Assembly: GCA_022578605.1 (NCBI GenBank)
Contig: MU394112.1
Location: 186,001-250,000 of the forward strand
Reading direction: 5' to 3'
Length of the DNA: 64,000 nt
Origin: Camillea tinctor
Taxonomy: Eukaryota; Ascomycota; Sordariomycetes; Xylariales; Xylariaceae
Shown here: positions 12,418 to 24,343 of the stretch, piece after piece
Numbering within the stretch: the stretch's first letter is position 1
Layout of the letters: each line of letters begins with the position of its first letter
Program-made: the position numbers and the translations under genes
The notes under the pieces: model-generated
Told to the model about the DNA's origin: nothing
The model's database searches: none
The model's input: the letters and a program-made list of their open reading frames with translations, nothing else

Positions 12418-13440
12418 TATACTGATTACGGACGGGATGTGAAAAATCATGGCGCAGAAGGCGTTTGTGTTTTTTTATCACCTACCTAAGTGAAGGTAGG
12501 GAGATACTGGGTGGAAAGGAAACTCAATACAATGCAATGCGATACAATACATACATGCATAGCCTAAATAATTGTAGATAAGATACGAATCCTATCTGAA
12601 GTGTATTAATCAATATCTTGCTTTACGTGGTCGGGAAGTACGGGGTGAATAGGAGAAACCGCAATGCTAATTATTGCCTTCTCTTCTCTGCTTCCTCCCT
12701 TTTTTGTTGTTTTCTCCTGTTTCCCCTGGCCTACATAGTACCTTCTCTGTTCGATAGAATAGAAAGGGAGAGGGGAGATGGAAAGGAGAGGGGCAATATG
12801 AGAAAAAAAGGGGTGTATAGATTATGGGATAAAACGTGTTGTAAAGTAACACCTATCCACCCACCCACTTGTGTGCAGCCGTGTAAGTTAGGTACCTAGT
12901 ATTATGTTGAGCTATTTTGGTTGTTAACTGCCCCTATGTACATATGAGAGGAAAATGCAGGGAGATGAGGAGACTTCTTTATAGTCGGACAGGAAACGAG
13001 AGAATTTACGACGAAAATATACCGTGGGTTTCATTATGTATCTTGCTTTATTCATTTTTCTTGTTCCTATTCTTCTACTTGTGAATCGGATAGAACGATC
13101 CACAGAGATTATCTTACTTGAAACTCCTATCCTCCTGTTCCCCTATATAAACAGACATACAAATACAGACGATGCTATGCGACAACGATGCCGTGCGTAA
13201 GGGACAGCAATATCAAATAATATATAGGGGGTTGGACACCCTGTCGCCGCCCTTTCTATCTTTTCGCAATGAACCAGATATCTTCAGATATCTACGTAAA
13301 CCAAACAAAACCTAACCGGCCAACCAACCTAGGTAACACGCCGAAATGCCGAAATACAACCTTCATCTTCTCTTGCTATTATTTTTTTTCTCATCTCGTA
13401 CAAAATCTTAACCCTGTCTCGCCACACCTCGCCTCATGTC
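12418..13440. other. Intergenic, convergent 3' ends of CDC7 and CMR1
   Basis: Contains the 3' flanks of two convergent genes. Mixed AT-rich and purine-rich sequence (for example 12766-12812) with no reading frame resembling a protein. Confidence 0.6.
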
Positions 13441-15035
13441 TTACATCCACAAGCACAGCTTTCCACTCCCGTTCCCGCCCGCGACCCAATTGCGCGTGGG
13501 ATGGAACTCGGCCACGGCCGGCACAGCGGTGATGCCCTCCCCGTCGAGCTGCGCCAGCTGCCGGCCGTCGGCCCCGAACACGTCCACGAAGCGGTTCATA
13601 TTCGCGATGGCGAACTTGGCCACGCCGTCGTCCGGGTTGGCCTGCCACTGCGGCTTGAGGATCGTGACCCACCGACCGGTCTGGTTGTTGTGCGAGATGG
13701 CGTGCTCGGGGGCGATTTCGATCTCCGCCCCGGGCTTGGTCCACTTCGCCGCTGCATCTGAGAAGTTGTAGATCTTCACCGTGTCGTCGTAGGACGACGT
13801 CGCGACGTGGCCGGTGCGGCTCCACGATGCGTGCGAGACGGAGAGCCGTGAGGCGTGCTCACCGAGAAGCGAGGGGTACGCGAGATCCCCCTTCCCGGTG
13901 ATCATGCGCAGGTCCCAGATCTTGAGCGTGCGGTCGAGGGACGCGGTGGCGACAAGGTGCGGGAGCAAGGGATGCACCGAGAAGCCGCCGATTTTTTGCT
14001 CCGTCAACGTCCATATCTCGGCTTTGGCCTTGCTGCGCCGGTCGAAGCGCCCGAGGGAGCCTTCCAGTGTGGAGAAGAGGATGATGTCTTTCGCTTCGGG
14101 CGACATGTCGATGCAGCTGATCCCTAGCTCGTCGGCGTCGTCGTCGGGCTGCCACAGCTGGCTACTAACTTGCGTTTGCAGGTCCAAGCACCGTATCGAG
14201 GAGTCGTAGGAACTGGTAATGACAGAGTTGGGATCGAACATGGGAATCTTGATGGAGGATATAGTCCGATTGTGGACTTCGAATGCACCAATTTTGGGAA
14301 GCGGGATATCGACTTCCTCTTCGTCGTCTTCGGGGTACTTGGGGGTTTCCTGGGATCCATCGAAGAAACCCAAGGTTCCTTTCTTGTCACCGGCAAGGAC
14401 CATGGGCTTATCCTTCATAGGATGGAAGGTAAGAGCATATACCCGTTCAGGCGTGATCTTGATGTCTACGCGTGATATTCGTTAGTGTTTTACACAAGGT
14501 GCGCGTAGCTCATAATTTCTGCCAGCTTACCGTTCGGTACCCATCCCTCGTATAGCTTTAGCTCATTCAGTCCCTTCCTTAAACTCAGCAGCTGTTCGTC
14601 CTTGGTGTCCTTGATGTCGTCGTCGGTGAATGTGCGCAGACCTGGCTGGGCTCCTTGGGAAAAGCTAGCCAGGGCATCGGTGTTAGACCACCTCTGACCC
14701 TCAACCTGCAGCTTGGACAGGACCAGGTCGCCGCTTGTGCGAGTTCTCTTAGGCTCGTATATGTCCAATGACTTGGGGATATCTTCCGGCTTTATGCCGG
14801 TGGATTCGGCATCGGCACCGGCAAGCCTTGCGCTTTGTCTCGTGGGCATGATACGAGTGCGCGGCGCAGGTTCTGCGGCCTTCCGCTTCTTGGAGGTTGT
14901 AGTAGTGCTCTTAGGGGGAGGCGCCGTGGCCCTCCGCATCTTGGCCCCCAGCTCTGCGGTTTCCTTCAATAGTTTCGCATTGTTGGCGACGTTGGCTCGC
15001 CTTCGTGCTTCGAAGGCACTGAGTTCGGGTGCCAT
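13441..15035 (-). CDS. CMR1: WD40 DNA damage-binding protein Cmr1
   Basis: Two exons, 14531-15035 and 13441-14465, with a 65-bp intron splitting an Asp codon; 509 aa, normal for fungal Cmr1. The start at 15035 (MAPELSAFEARRRANVANN) lies just downstream of a long T-run that would otherwise extend the frame as poly-Lys. Residues 1-165 are basic and disordered with RKR-type nuclear signals. The rest is WD40 propeller: TFHPMKDKPMVLAGDKKGTL, SSYDSSIRCLDLQ, ATASLDRTLKIWDLR and ATSSYDDTVKIYNF. The C-terminal FHPTRNWVAGGNGSGKLCLW is characteristic of Cmr1. Homologues bind chromatin and gather in nuclear quality-control foci after replication stress. Third chromosome-maintenance gene in this stretch. 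Confidence 0.94.
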
Positions 15036-15706
15036 GGTGTATGTTTTTTTTTTTTTTTTTTTTTTTCTTTCCGTCTCTTGTTCTCTTCGATTCACTCCCT
15101 ATACATGCATAACCTAGTAAGTTTCAATGCACATGTGTTTTTGGATGTCTGTAGTAGTGAGTGGCATGAAAGTGTAAGAAGAGAATTGCAGGAATAATCG
15201 GTAACACCTTATGTTACTTGGTAGGCTTGGTAGGTAGGTTACGAATGTAGGAGTAAATGTAGGAGCAGCTGGGATTCGACTGATGCGCGTCAATGACGGA
15301 GGAATAAATGCATGGAAATCAATTAAAACGCGAAGTCATGCGCTAGCGCGTTGAAGAGTAATTGATTAAGTGATGTATGTAGTACCTAAGTACCACATGC
15401 AGGCACCCACCAAGTCTAAAGTTTAAAGTAGTACCTAGTATGTAGTGTACATAGTAGGTTATTAACCTACTATGTAGGTAGTTTATCTGTATCGATAAGC
15501 AACTCGGAAGCTCAAAGATCGATTGATTCGATTCAATTGATACAACCCGCAGATATGATAAGATAAGTCTTTTCTTTTTTTTTTTTTTTTCTCCCACTTC
15601 TCAACTTTCTTGGCACATCTTGAGTTTGAATATATATCTATATATACCTAGGTATATATCTCTATATACTGCGACAACTTGCATTGTCGCAACGGCATTC
15701 GCAACA
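15036..15706. other. Divergent promoter region between CMR1 and the MTF2-like gene
   Basis: Head-to-head genes 671 bp apart. Contains an AACGCGAA sequence near 15328 (resembling a G1/S box), repeats of the words TACCTA and GTAGGT around 15381-15480, and an AT-rich palindromic stretch, TATACCTAGGTATA, near 15645. No gene seen. Confidence 0.55.
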
Positions 15707-17094
15707 ATGCCTTCTACCCTACTCCCTTTCTTATACCACACCAGGACCATCCTCCGGTTGACCCCCCGCATGCACATACGAACTCCGACACAAACACCGA
15801 TACCAACACCAGTCGTTCTCGCACGCTCCTTACATGCAACATGTATAAGACCCAGGGGAGCAAAGGCCGATATTCCCTTTGCCACAGATGTGCCCGGAGA
15901 AGACGTCCCCATGGAAACTCCCCGCGGTACCATCACCCCTTCTGAGCGTCAGGTTTTCGAACGCATCTTCGCCGACATCAGGGCCCGCGGTCTCAAACCT
16001 CAGCACAGAGATGATGAACCTCCCGCCGTTCAATCCTCCCAGTCCTCCCGATCTGCTATGTTGATCATGCAGCAAGCCGCCCAAGATGCCCGTCAGGCTC
16101 GTCCCGCCACTGTAACCGCTCCCGGTCTTCTGGCCGGAGCTGCCAAAGACCGTAACAAAGCTCTTCTGCGATTCCCTCCCGAGCTACGAGCTGCTGCCAG
16201 CAAGGCTCTTGATCAGGTCTCCTCGCAGGCCATGGGTACTAGAAAGACCGGAATAGATTCATCTGATGATGATAAGAATATCGAGTTTGCTGGTGAAGAG
16301 AAGGCTGTCGCTGATGACTGGAAAGCTCCCCCCCATAGCTTTGGCCGCACCATCGAATTAGAAGCCAAAAGACACCCTGAGCGCTTGCGTGTTGAGACCG
16401 CGATCATCAATGCTAGCACCGACATTGAGTTGTGGAATGTCTTGGAGAAGGAGGTTTTTACCATGCCCGCTAGGCTAGGTCTCGGGGCAGCCGTGGAGAA
16501 GGAGGACGACGAGGTCGAATTGGCTGCTGAAGCTGAAGCTGAAGCCGGAGCCGGAGCCGAAGCGGAAGAAGATATCGGTGCTGTGGTAGAAGATGGGTCA
16601 GAGGATACATCGGATGCAGTCGAACCAGGGGCTACAGCTGAGCCTCCCCAAAAGTTGAGCCTCTATGTTCACGGCCCCCTCTATCCAGCCTATCTCTTAC
16701 TAGCCCTTCGACGCCTAAATCAGGCATACAGCGCCCCCTCGCCACTTATATACACCCTCCTGCCTCGGATCAAGCAGCTGGGTCTGAAGTCTTACGTCCT
16801 CGGGGTTTCAACCCCGTTTTATAATGAACTGCTCCGGATATACTGGCAACGTCGGGGCGATTTGAATGGCATATTAGGAATTCTGGAGGAGATGCGGCAT
16901 TGTGGGTTATACTTCGATGAACAGACTGCCTCCATTATAGACCAGATCGACGAAGCCATATATTCTATGGCCGGCAATGAAAGCCCCAGCCAATTTGGAC
17001 GATATCTCATGAATATGCCTGAGTATGAAGCCCCTGGTGAGTACATATTAAATACACTTCTTCTCCTCTCCCCCTTTTCTTGCCAGACTTTTAG
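15707..17094 (+). CDS. MTF2: Mtf2-like mitochondrial protein (mRNA processing/translation factor family)
   Basis: ATG at 15707 gives a basic, Arg/Thr/Pro-rich N-terminus (LYHTRTILRLTPRMHIRT) that looks like a mitochondrial presequence. The frame also opens upstream from non-ATG codons, which I discount. Residues 60-200 are disordered. DIELWNVLEKEVF and, after an Ala/Glu repeat (about 275-305), YPAYLLLALRRLNQAYSAPS then LPRIKQLGLKSYVLGVSTPF match the C-terminal domain of the Mtf2 family, known in yeast for mitochondrial transcript processing. A GT...AG intron at 17037-17086 would leave a tiny last exon (Asp-Phe-stop), giving 445 aa. Without splicing the frame runs to 17179 with a low-quality tail. 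I prefer the spliced end because the donor GTGAGT is strong. Confidence 0.72.
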
Positions 17095-18705
17095 CTCCCC
17101 ACATCCAAAATATAGCCACACAGGCCACTTCCCTTGTTTCATGTTCAATTTGCCTCCTCCGTCATTTCCGTCGATATAGTAGAATGGGTGTATATTAACT
17201 ATTTACTAGTACGCTCTCGTATCCGGCATTGGCGTCGTCTTATCGATGTTTCTATTCGCCAGAGAGAATCAGATTTTAGCTACTAATTAGTACCAACCCT
17301 GCTTACTGGTCATTCATTTACCTCCTGTATACTACAACTCTCAATATTCAAAATTTGTGTACATATATACGTATATATGTATATCTAGATGTATAGGTAT
17401 ATATACATTTACTAGAATTTGTCCGATTTAACTACGCATACCTCGTCAGGTAGTATTCGACTGGATGCTTTGACGACCCGAAACTCAACTTGAATTTTTT
17501 GGCCAACTTTATTATCCAGTTCCATCCTTGGAGCCAAGATGACTACCTAGGTTAGATATCATACTCGCCACAAGTAACTGTATTCAGCCGTCCACCGAAA
17601 AGAAAATAGAAACACTGTTCACAGATTACCCCAGTGTACCCACTAGATCATAATGACCCTGCTACTAGCGAATTGGCAAGTTCGAATATCGGGTTTACGC
17701 TCTACGACATAGCGAATTGACGAATTATCCGTTCTCTCTAGCGGCGGAACCCTTTTCGAATATAGCTACCCCGATAGCCGCCCCTGACTTGAGACTTTTA
17801 TCATTGTACAGAACAAATCTGGTGATTGGTGGCATTTTACTTCGGCTGCCAGAACCGAAGTCCAATTGCGACGCTGGGCTGGATGGGAAAACTTGGCGGA
17901 GGCAGAATCCCCATCGAGGCTTCGACGAAGGAGCGCCTTTTTTTTCCCCACACCAGCTTTTTTGCACTTACCTGCCTCCTGTTGCAGTATTACCCACACC
18001 CCACATGACACTTTAATGGATACAAGCCAAGCACTGCGCGTGGGCGGGCGACCGGACCTTTTTGGCAACCCTCCAATGTGGGCAGACAAGACGGAATCTG
18101 ATCTGATCCACCTCGTAATGTATGTATGTAGTGTACCTAGTCAGGTACCTGCAATGTTGGCATTCCTGCAATAACCTACATTGCCGAAAGGAAACACGGG
18201 GTAAGCCGCCAATCGGGGAGAAGTGCTGTTTCTAGGCATTCGATAGACATGTCTAGCCCAGACCCTTGAAGAGAAGACGAGGGGAGGAGAGGGTGACCGT
18301 AAGGGAAAGGGAGAAAGCGAGGCGAAAAAAAGGGCTTGGGGAGGATATGATTGCAAGACGAACCGGGTGGGTGGATATTTGCGCTCAGTTATAGTGTTGC
18401 TATATAACTGAGATCTATGCGCGCCACTCCCCATGCGATCACCCGATTGATATAAAATAATGCCCATTTCCCCTGATCTCCTACATGGGGGGAAATAAAA
18501 TAAAATAGAAATTTCCCACGCGGATAGCTTGCTTTTGCGTTGCGTGTGCTTGATCTATATAGCACCGTCGATCCGCCCGCTCACCCTCCATCTCCTGTCT
18601 TAGGTTTAGTACCTATCTTGGGAATAAATACGTTCTTTGGATTTTTGTTTTCATTTCACCTCCTGTCTGTTGCTGTATAGCCACCTGTCTGCCAGTCTTT
18701 TCGAT
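17095..18705. other. Intergenic / promoter of the acetylesterase gene
   Basis: 1.6 kb with scattered small open frames, none resembling a known protein. A TATA-like TATATAG lies about 150 bp before the acetylesterase start. ACCTAG words recur (17546, 18135). An AT palindromic stretch, TATATACGTATATATGTATA, lies near 17362. Confidence 0.55.
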
Positions 18706-20091
18706 ATGTCGTCCCTTCTTGCCCTTTGTCTGCTCCCCGCCCTAGGCCTCGCCCATCCATGGAGTTCTTTTGCAAAACATGAGGCAAGGACCAATGCCCC
18801 CAGAGCGGCGGCCGCTACAATTCACCTGGTAAGCTCCTCTGTATTATGATATATATAAATACATATACCTAGGTATCTATATGTATATATTTCATGCTTT
18901 AATGAAAAGAGCTCTGCAACACCCCTTAGGCTCAATGCCTCTGCTTGCATCCTGACCCTAAACCCAAACCTAAACCCTAACCCTTCCCCCCCTTTATCCC
19001 TTCCATTCGAACCTACTGACCCGATTTTCTCGCAACTATTTAGTGCGGTGATAGCACCATGGCCAAGGGCGGCGGCGGCAGCGGCACTGAGGGCTGGGGC
19101 CAGTATCTGCAGTACAGCTTCAACAGCGCCGGCTTCGTCGTAAGCAACAGCGCCATAGGCGGCCGCAGCGCCCGCTCCTTCACGCGCGAGGGCCGCTTCG
19201 ATGCCGTTGCCGAGAAGGTGCAGGAGGGCGACTGGGTAGTCGTCGAGTTTGGGCATAACGACGGGGGTAGCCTGACGCCCACGGACAATGGGAGGACGGA
19301 CTGCTTTGGTGCGGGAGCTGAGACGTGTCAGACGGTGAGTTTTTTCTCAGCTTTTTCTTCCTATTTTGAAACTTTTTGAAATTATAGGCGGAGAGCGATT
19401 AAGCCGACTAACAATTTGTAGACGTATAATGGCGTCCAGGAGACGGTCCTGACGTACCCGGCTTATTACAAAAAGGCGGCTCAGCAGTTCCTTGACAAGG
19501 GAGCCAAGGTCATTCTGAGGTGAGTACATATTTCTATATTTTTTTCGTATCGCCGATACGAATCTGTGTTGGCGGGTAACTAATACGGGCTGTGCGAACA
19601 GTGCTCCTACTCCAAACAATATCTGCGAGACCGGGACTTGCAGCTGGGGGCCTTCGCGGTTCGACTACTACGCGTGGTAAGTTCTCTCTAGGCATATATC
19701 CAAGTAGTGAAGCATCTAACGTTGTTATCAGGTTGGCTGCAGCTGAGCTAGGCGGAACAGCAGCGGGCGTGTACCACGTACCTCACGGGGAGTACGCAGC
19801 TCAGGTCATGACGAACTTGGGCGCAGATACCGTGAATGCCAACTACCCTAACGACCGTAAGTCTGAACGTAACATGTACCCACCGTCGATGTGTGCGATG
19901 CGGCTAACCATCCAACTTTGTTAGACACCCACACAGGCCCGTACATGGCCAACGTCATGGCCGGTAGTTTTGTCCTTGGCCTGCGGTGCGGTACCTCTGC
20001 TCTCGGGCAGGCGGTCATAAATTCGACTGAGTCGCTCGAATCGTCCTCTTATGGACCTTGCATCTCGCACAACTCCACCGTTCCTGTTTAA
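18706..20091 (+). CDS. Rhamnogalacturonan acetylesterase (SGNH/GDSL hydrolase, CE12)
   Basis: Six exons: 18706-18828, 19044-19334, 19422-19519, 19602-19676, 19732-19856 and 19925-20091, all in phase; 292 aa. Residues 1-17 are a signal peptide ([17 protein letters not shown]). The SGNH blocks are complete: CGDST with nucleophile Ser45, the oxyanion Gly in [11 protein letters not shown], Asn113 in EFGHND, and Asp237/His240 in DHTH. These match the A. aculeatus enzyme that removes acetyl esters from the rhamnogalacturonan backbone of pectin outside the cell. Intron 1 is unusually long (215 bp) and carries a telomere-like repeat. This is one of few plant-wall enzymes in the window, with the GH31 gene at the right edge. 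Confidence 0.93.
18954..18984 (+). repeat. Interstitial telomere-like repeat inside an intron
   Basis: In intron 1 of the acetylesterase gene the sequence runs CCCTAAACCCAAACCTAAA then CCCTAACCC: five degenerate copies of CCCTAA, the complement of the usual fungal telomere unit TTAGGG. Confidence 0.6.
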
Positions 20092-20827
20092 TAAGGGGTG
20101 GGGGGCTTTCTAGTAGATCTTAATGATCTGCTTATAGTTTGGCTTGCGGGATAAGATATATAAATATGATTGTATATACATATAACAGAACATAACTTAA
20201 GAGACATATATATAGGTTAGCTATTTAGTGGTTGTATATATACTAGCTACCCCTACAGTAAAATGTTAAGCTACCAGACATCAACTTTTGAAGTACTCTT
20301 TTTCAACTCCGATTTTTCAACTCCTTTACTCCTGACAAACGGAGTAAATTCTACAGGCATTTTTGAAGTTACTAACCAATCAAGTCTCCTCGCACAAAAG
20401 TATTTGAAAGAAGTGATACTGAATATAATATCTCACCTCGAATTTATTTTAGCTGATGCGCTGCGAGCTAGCTCCTTTTTTTTTTCTAAGTTAAGGACCA
20501 CATGTTTATACTCTAAGCCGCCTAGACATTGTACGGTTTGTGAGTACCTAGTATCTACTAACCAAATACCTAAGTATATATCCTGAATTTGCAAAGCTGC
20601 TGTTCATTCAAAATGGGAAATTGTATCAATATTTATGCGCAGCATGTTCATGCTAGATATCGATGCCTTCTTATGAGGTGAACTTGATATGAAATGTAAT
20701 CAGTTTCAAAGAATATTAAACAGGCATTTACTCAAAAGTCAATACCAATATCTAAATGCTAGGTTCTCTATTATGGGGTAGTCTAAATGGTCTTTGTAGA
20801 CAGGGATGGATTTTCCTACATTCTACA
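20092..20827. other. Intergenic, convergent 3' ends
   Basis: AT-rich 3' flanks of the acetylesterase and permease genes, with TATATA runs at 20155-20245. The small open frame at 20263-20586 has no recognisable features. Confidence 0.55.
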
Positions 20828-22586
20828 TTATCTTCCACTAAGTTTCTTCTCTAATATCCGTAGAGGTATGTAGAAAACAGCTGTTAACACGAAAGCCAAC
20901 TCAAATCCAATATCACCCGCCGTCTGCGCAATCGGCCCCGTAAACCAGACCTGCGCCATGGAAGGGATAACTAGAGAGAAGCTCAGGACGCATGCACATA
21001 GAGCGGCAACACCAAGAGGCAGCCGTGAGGCCGTGTTCCAGATCTCGGGGTCGTACGTGTCGTACCGGCACCGGCGGAAGACAACGTGCTCGGTAATAAG
21101 GGCGGATGAGAAGGCGGCAGACCAGTACCCGATGACAGCGATGAAGTTCTCGAGATTGGCGAAAAAGTCTCCCGCCGCGCGGATGCTGACCGGGATCACG
21201 ATGGCAGTGACCACGATAGAGAAGATGTAGCGCGGCACCCGGACGAGCTGAGGCACCAGGATCTGAAAGTTCAATGTGATTGAGTACATTGTCGCTGCTA
21301 TATTTCCCAGCATGGTAAAAGCCAGCGCCACGACGAGAAACTCTCCGAAGCCGCCTGCTCGCGACGCCATGCTTGCGAGAACTCCGCCCACAGCCGTGGA
21401 ATCGTAACCTGCTTGCCATTCGGGGACGTTAGATATAGCGCCGCCAATGGCAGCACCGAGGGTCATTAGGAGCTAAGGTTTTCAAAGATTAGTGACAGTT
21501 ACCCCCTTAAAACATGATAATAGTAACGAAAAAACGACATTGAAAAGAGGGGCGAGGGCTATGCTTACGACCGGTGGAACAACCAGACCCGCATAACCGT
21601 ATAAGAAGAGCCTCCAGCTGAATCTGTGTAAGAATTTGATACCGATACATCTTTGTAGACACATTACTTACGATGGAAACTTGGGATTGAGGTACGTCGT
21701 AAAGTCGGATGAAAGTGTGGCGTAGGGGATCATATACGAAGCAATGGCACCACCGAAACTAAGCACACTCGCCGCCGTAGCCGGCTCGGCAGGCACCTGC
21801 TTGCTCAGATGCGAACCTCCGCACCCGGTCACAATGACAATGGCGATGATGGCGGGAACCCACGCAAGCTTCTCGTAGCTGTGCAGGAAGAAATAGCCGC
21901 AGAACGAAACAGCCATAGCTAGGAGGCCGATGATGACGATGCCGACATCGGGGGAAAGGGTCCCGCCTGTGACGGCGGAGAGGCACTGGCCACCAACGAC
22001 GCATATAACGACGCAGAAGCCCGTGAGGGTTGCCAGGTTCAGGATTACGGGGATAGATACCAGGTAGCGCCCAAAGGAATAGCGAGCCTGGATCATCTGT
22101 CGGAGCCCCGTCTTGGGGCCCAGAGTACCAAGATACACCGGGATCACCGCGGTCAGCAAGCAGAAAAACAAGATAACAAGAGAACAGTCCCGGAGACCCA
22201 GTCCAAACGTCGAACTTCCCAGCAGGCCAAACGTTATACTGGCGAGAAGCATCTCATTGGTCAGCAAGCTGTTATTTTCAACTCGGCCTTGCCCGTATGA
22301 CTTACGGCAAGAGATTAATGTTTATGCAAGCCCATATTGAGAAGTAACTCGAGTATTTTGTGGAAGTTCTCTCTTCCAGAGGCACGGGCAGCACACCCCG
22401 TTCCTCGACCGGCCCGGCTGTGATGGCTTTCCTTACGAGCCTATGAAACACTCCTAGCTTGTCAGCGTCTACGCCCAAGACGTGACCTTGACCGGCCGCC
22501 TTCTCGACATCTTCCGGCTCTCTAGTAGTTGTTGGGTTGTCGATGCCACTGTCCTGTTGCGCCGCCGGCACCGGAATCTGTAACAT
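20828..22586 (-). CDS. NCS1-family purine/cytosine permease (Fcy2/FcyB type)
   Basis: Four exons: 22306-22586, 21672-22268, 21569-21623 and 20828-21472, in phase, for 525 aa, the usual length. The first in-frame ATG is at 22586; the frame upstream opens only from a TTG. The N-terminal 70 residues are hydrophilic and cytosolic and contain GVFHRLVRKAI. About twelve membrane segments follow. Family signatures include LGPKTGLRQMIQARYSFGRY, SDFTTYLNPKFPS, WRLFLYGYAGL, AFTMLGNIAATMYSITLNFQ and IGYWSAAFSSALITEHVVFR. It should import purines and cytosine with protons at the plasma membrane. The short 55-bp third exon is well bounded by splice sites. Substrate range cannot be told from sequence alone. 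Confidence 0.92.
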
Positions 22587-22791
22587 CTTCTTTTCTCCTT
22601 TTTTTGTTTCCTTAGAGGCACTTAGACCCCGTTCCTCTTCCGCTCCTTTGGTAGTATATCGCAAGGCAAGGGGCGTGTTCAACAATAATTAATATGAAGA
22701 AAGAAGGACGGGAGGCGGAAGAAGAAGAATAAGTCAAGTATTATTTAAAGAGTGAAAACACGAAAAAACAACCCCTAGGTCGTTTTTGGCT

Positions 22792-22798
22792 AGATAAG
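22792..22798. promoter_or_regulatory. GATA-factor site (AGATAAG)
   Basis: AGATAAG about 206 bp upstream of the permease start, with a second GATAAG at 22987-22992. This is the core recognised by AreA/NIT2-type nitrogen regulators, which control purine uptake genes in other ascomycetes. The motif is short, so its use is inference. Confidence 0.35.
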
Positions 22799-22847
22799 TA
22801 ATACAGATAGCCGATGAGACAAACAAGAACTCCGCTCTCTGCGGTGA

Positions 22848-22854
22848 TGACTCA
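22848..22854. promoter_or_regulatory. TGACTCA (Cpc1/Gcn4 or AP-1-type site)
   Basis: A perfect palindromic TGACTCA lies 262 bp upstream of the permease start; a second copy is at 23383-23389. In fungi this is the site of the Cpc1/GCN4 amino-acid-starvation regulator. Its use here is inference. Confidence 0.35.
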
Positions 22855-22941
22855 GGGTGGGAGGTCAGCGTCCTGTAAATATATAACCTAGGTTAGTATT
22901 TGTGCAGGTACATACACCATATAGGCATGGCGATAGTAATG

Positions 22942-22986
<45 letters not shown>
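22942..22986 (+). repeat. Poly-A tract of 45 bases
   Basis: Uninterrupted A from 22942 to 22986. No coding remnant or target duplication that would mark a retroposed copy was seen beside it. It lies about 360 bp upstream of the permease start. Length may be an assembly artefact. Confidence 0.85.
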
Positions 22987-22988
<2 letters not shown>

Positions 22989-24343
22989 TAAGAAAAAGAA
23001 GGGTAGTTTTTTTCCCCTTCGGTTTCTCATCGTCGAATACCCACTTCTATAACTCATATCTAATCTTTATTCACCATCATCGGGTTACATCCGGGAATGA
23101 AAAAGAATTTTTAGGGATACTCAGAAAATGCTTAGCCGTTCATTCTTAGGAGGGGAATTACGTAAAGAGAGCGATGCTTCATTGAATGGACATAGATATA
23201 GTCTCGCGTATATATATATATCTTGCCCCTAATACTTATTTCTTCTTTTATTCCATTGTTCTTGATTTGCAAAGGCATTATTATTAGAGCTTGCCACTTT
23301 TTTCTTTTTCATTCGTCACTGAAAAGATGTAGACAAAGCGTTATTATGGGGCAACCTAGGAAAAGTTGAGACTCCGAAAATCTGACTCAGGTGGGTGCAG
23401 CCGCTACCTAACTAAATTTTGAAGAGGGGCTTAAAAAGATCGTGAGAAAATTGTTTCTTAGAGTATTGAATATAGCGCACGCATATAGAAACTAGTAAGG
23501 GAAAAGAAAACGAGACTAACCTAGTAGTCCCTTGCTAGACTAGTTTTCTGCTTTTACCCTGATAAAGTCACAGAGGGGAAGGAGAAGAAAGCTTAACTTT
23601 TCCCGCTATGTAAGTCCACATGCAGGTACCCCGCCGAGTATAAACGTATGGAACATCTGCTTGGAGATAGCATGTTAGTATCTGGTGAGGACCAGAGTAC
23701 TCTTCTTTGATATTTCCAACTGAAACAGAAGTTATCCCTTAATCGCTAACCTCCTACGTTACAGTTTTGTCATGAAGGATCTGAGGATCTGAGATCTCTT
23801 CATGTTAATTACTATAGATAGTGTTTTTGTTTAGAACACTAACATACATTAAACTTCTATACTCATCTAGGCCCGCCAAATGTAGGTTTTATAGGCTAAT
23901 GTCTGAAAAAGAGGTTACAGGATGATAATCTCGTAGTTTGTGGTTCAACGGTATATTAGCACCAGACGTATGTCCTTGAACCATGTAGCTGGTTTGGGAA
24001 AGACAGGAAGAAATGGTGACCACTAGACTAATAATGGATCCTAGGAGACCCTCTAGAATGTCTTGGTGCGCTCACGGCTTTCAATGTTTATCTTACAGTA
24101 CCTCCCTATTTCATGATGCTATCGCCTCTTAGTAATCCCATTTCAAGCTGTTAATAGATAACTCGTACGCCGTTTAGACCTCACTGCTTCGAGCTTATCG
24201 ATATAGTATCTAGTAGCTCCAACTTTCAACTTTATAATAGGGAAGCGTAGAGTGCCCCCTTCCCCCCCAGAGAGGATGTTGTGGGTAAAAAGCTAAGCAT
24301 AGTTCTCAACGACATTTCTGCATCAATTTGAGACACGCGAGTC

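Larger units (their letters stand above)
22587..24343. other. Long intergenic stretch with a 45-base A run
   Basis: 1.75 kb upstream of the permease gene and downstream of the GGAGN-motif gene. It holds the GATA and TGACTCA sites and a poly-A run at 22942-22986. From 23000 to 24300 the sequence is AT-leaning, with frequent stops in all frames, and I see no gene. Confidence 0.55.
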
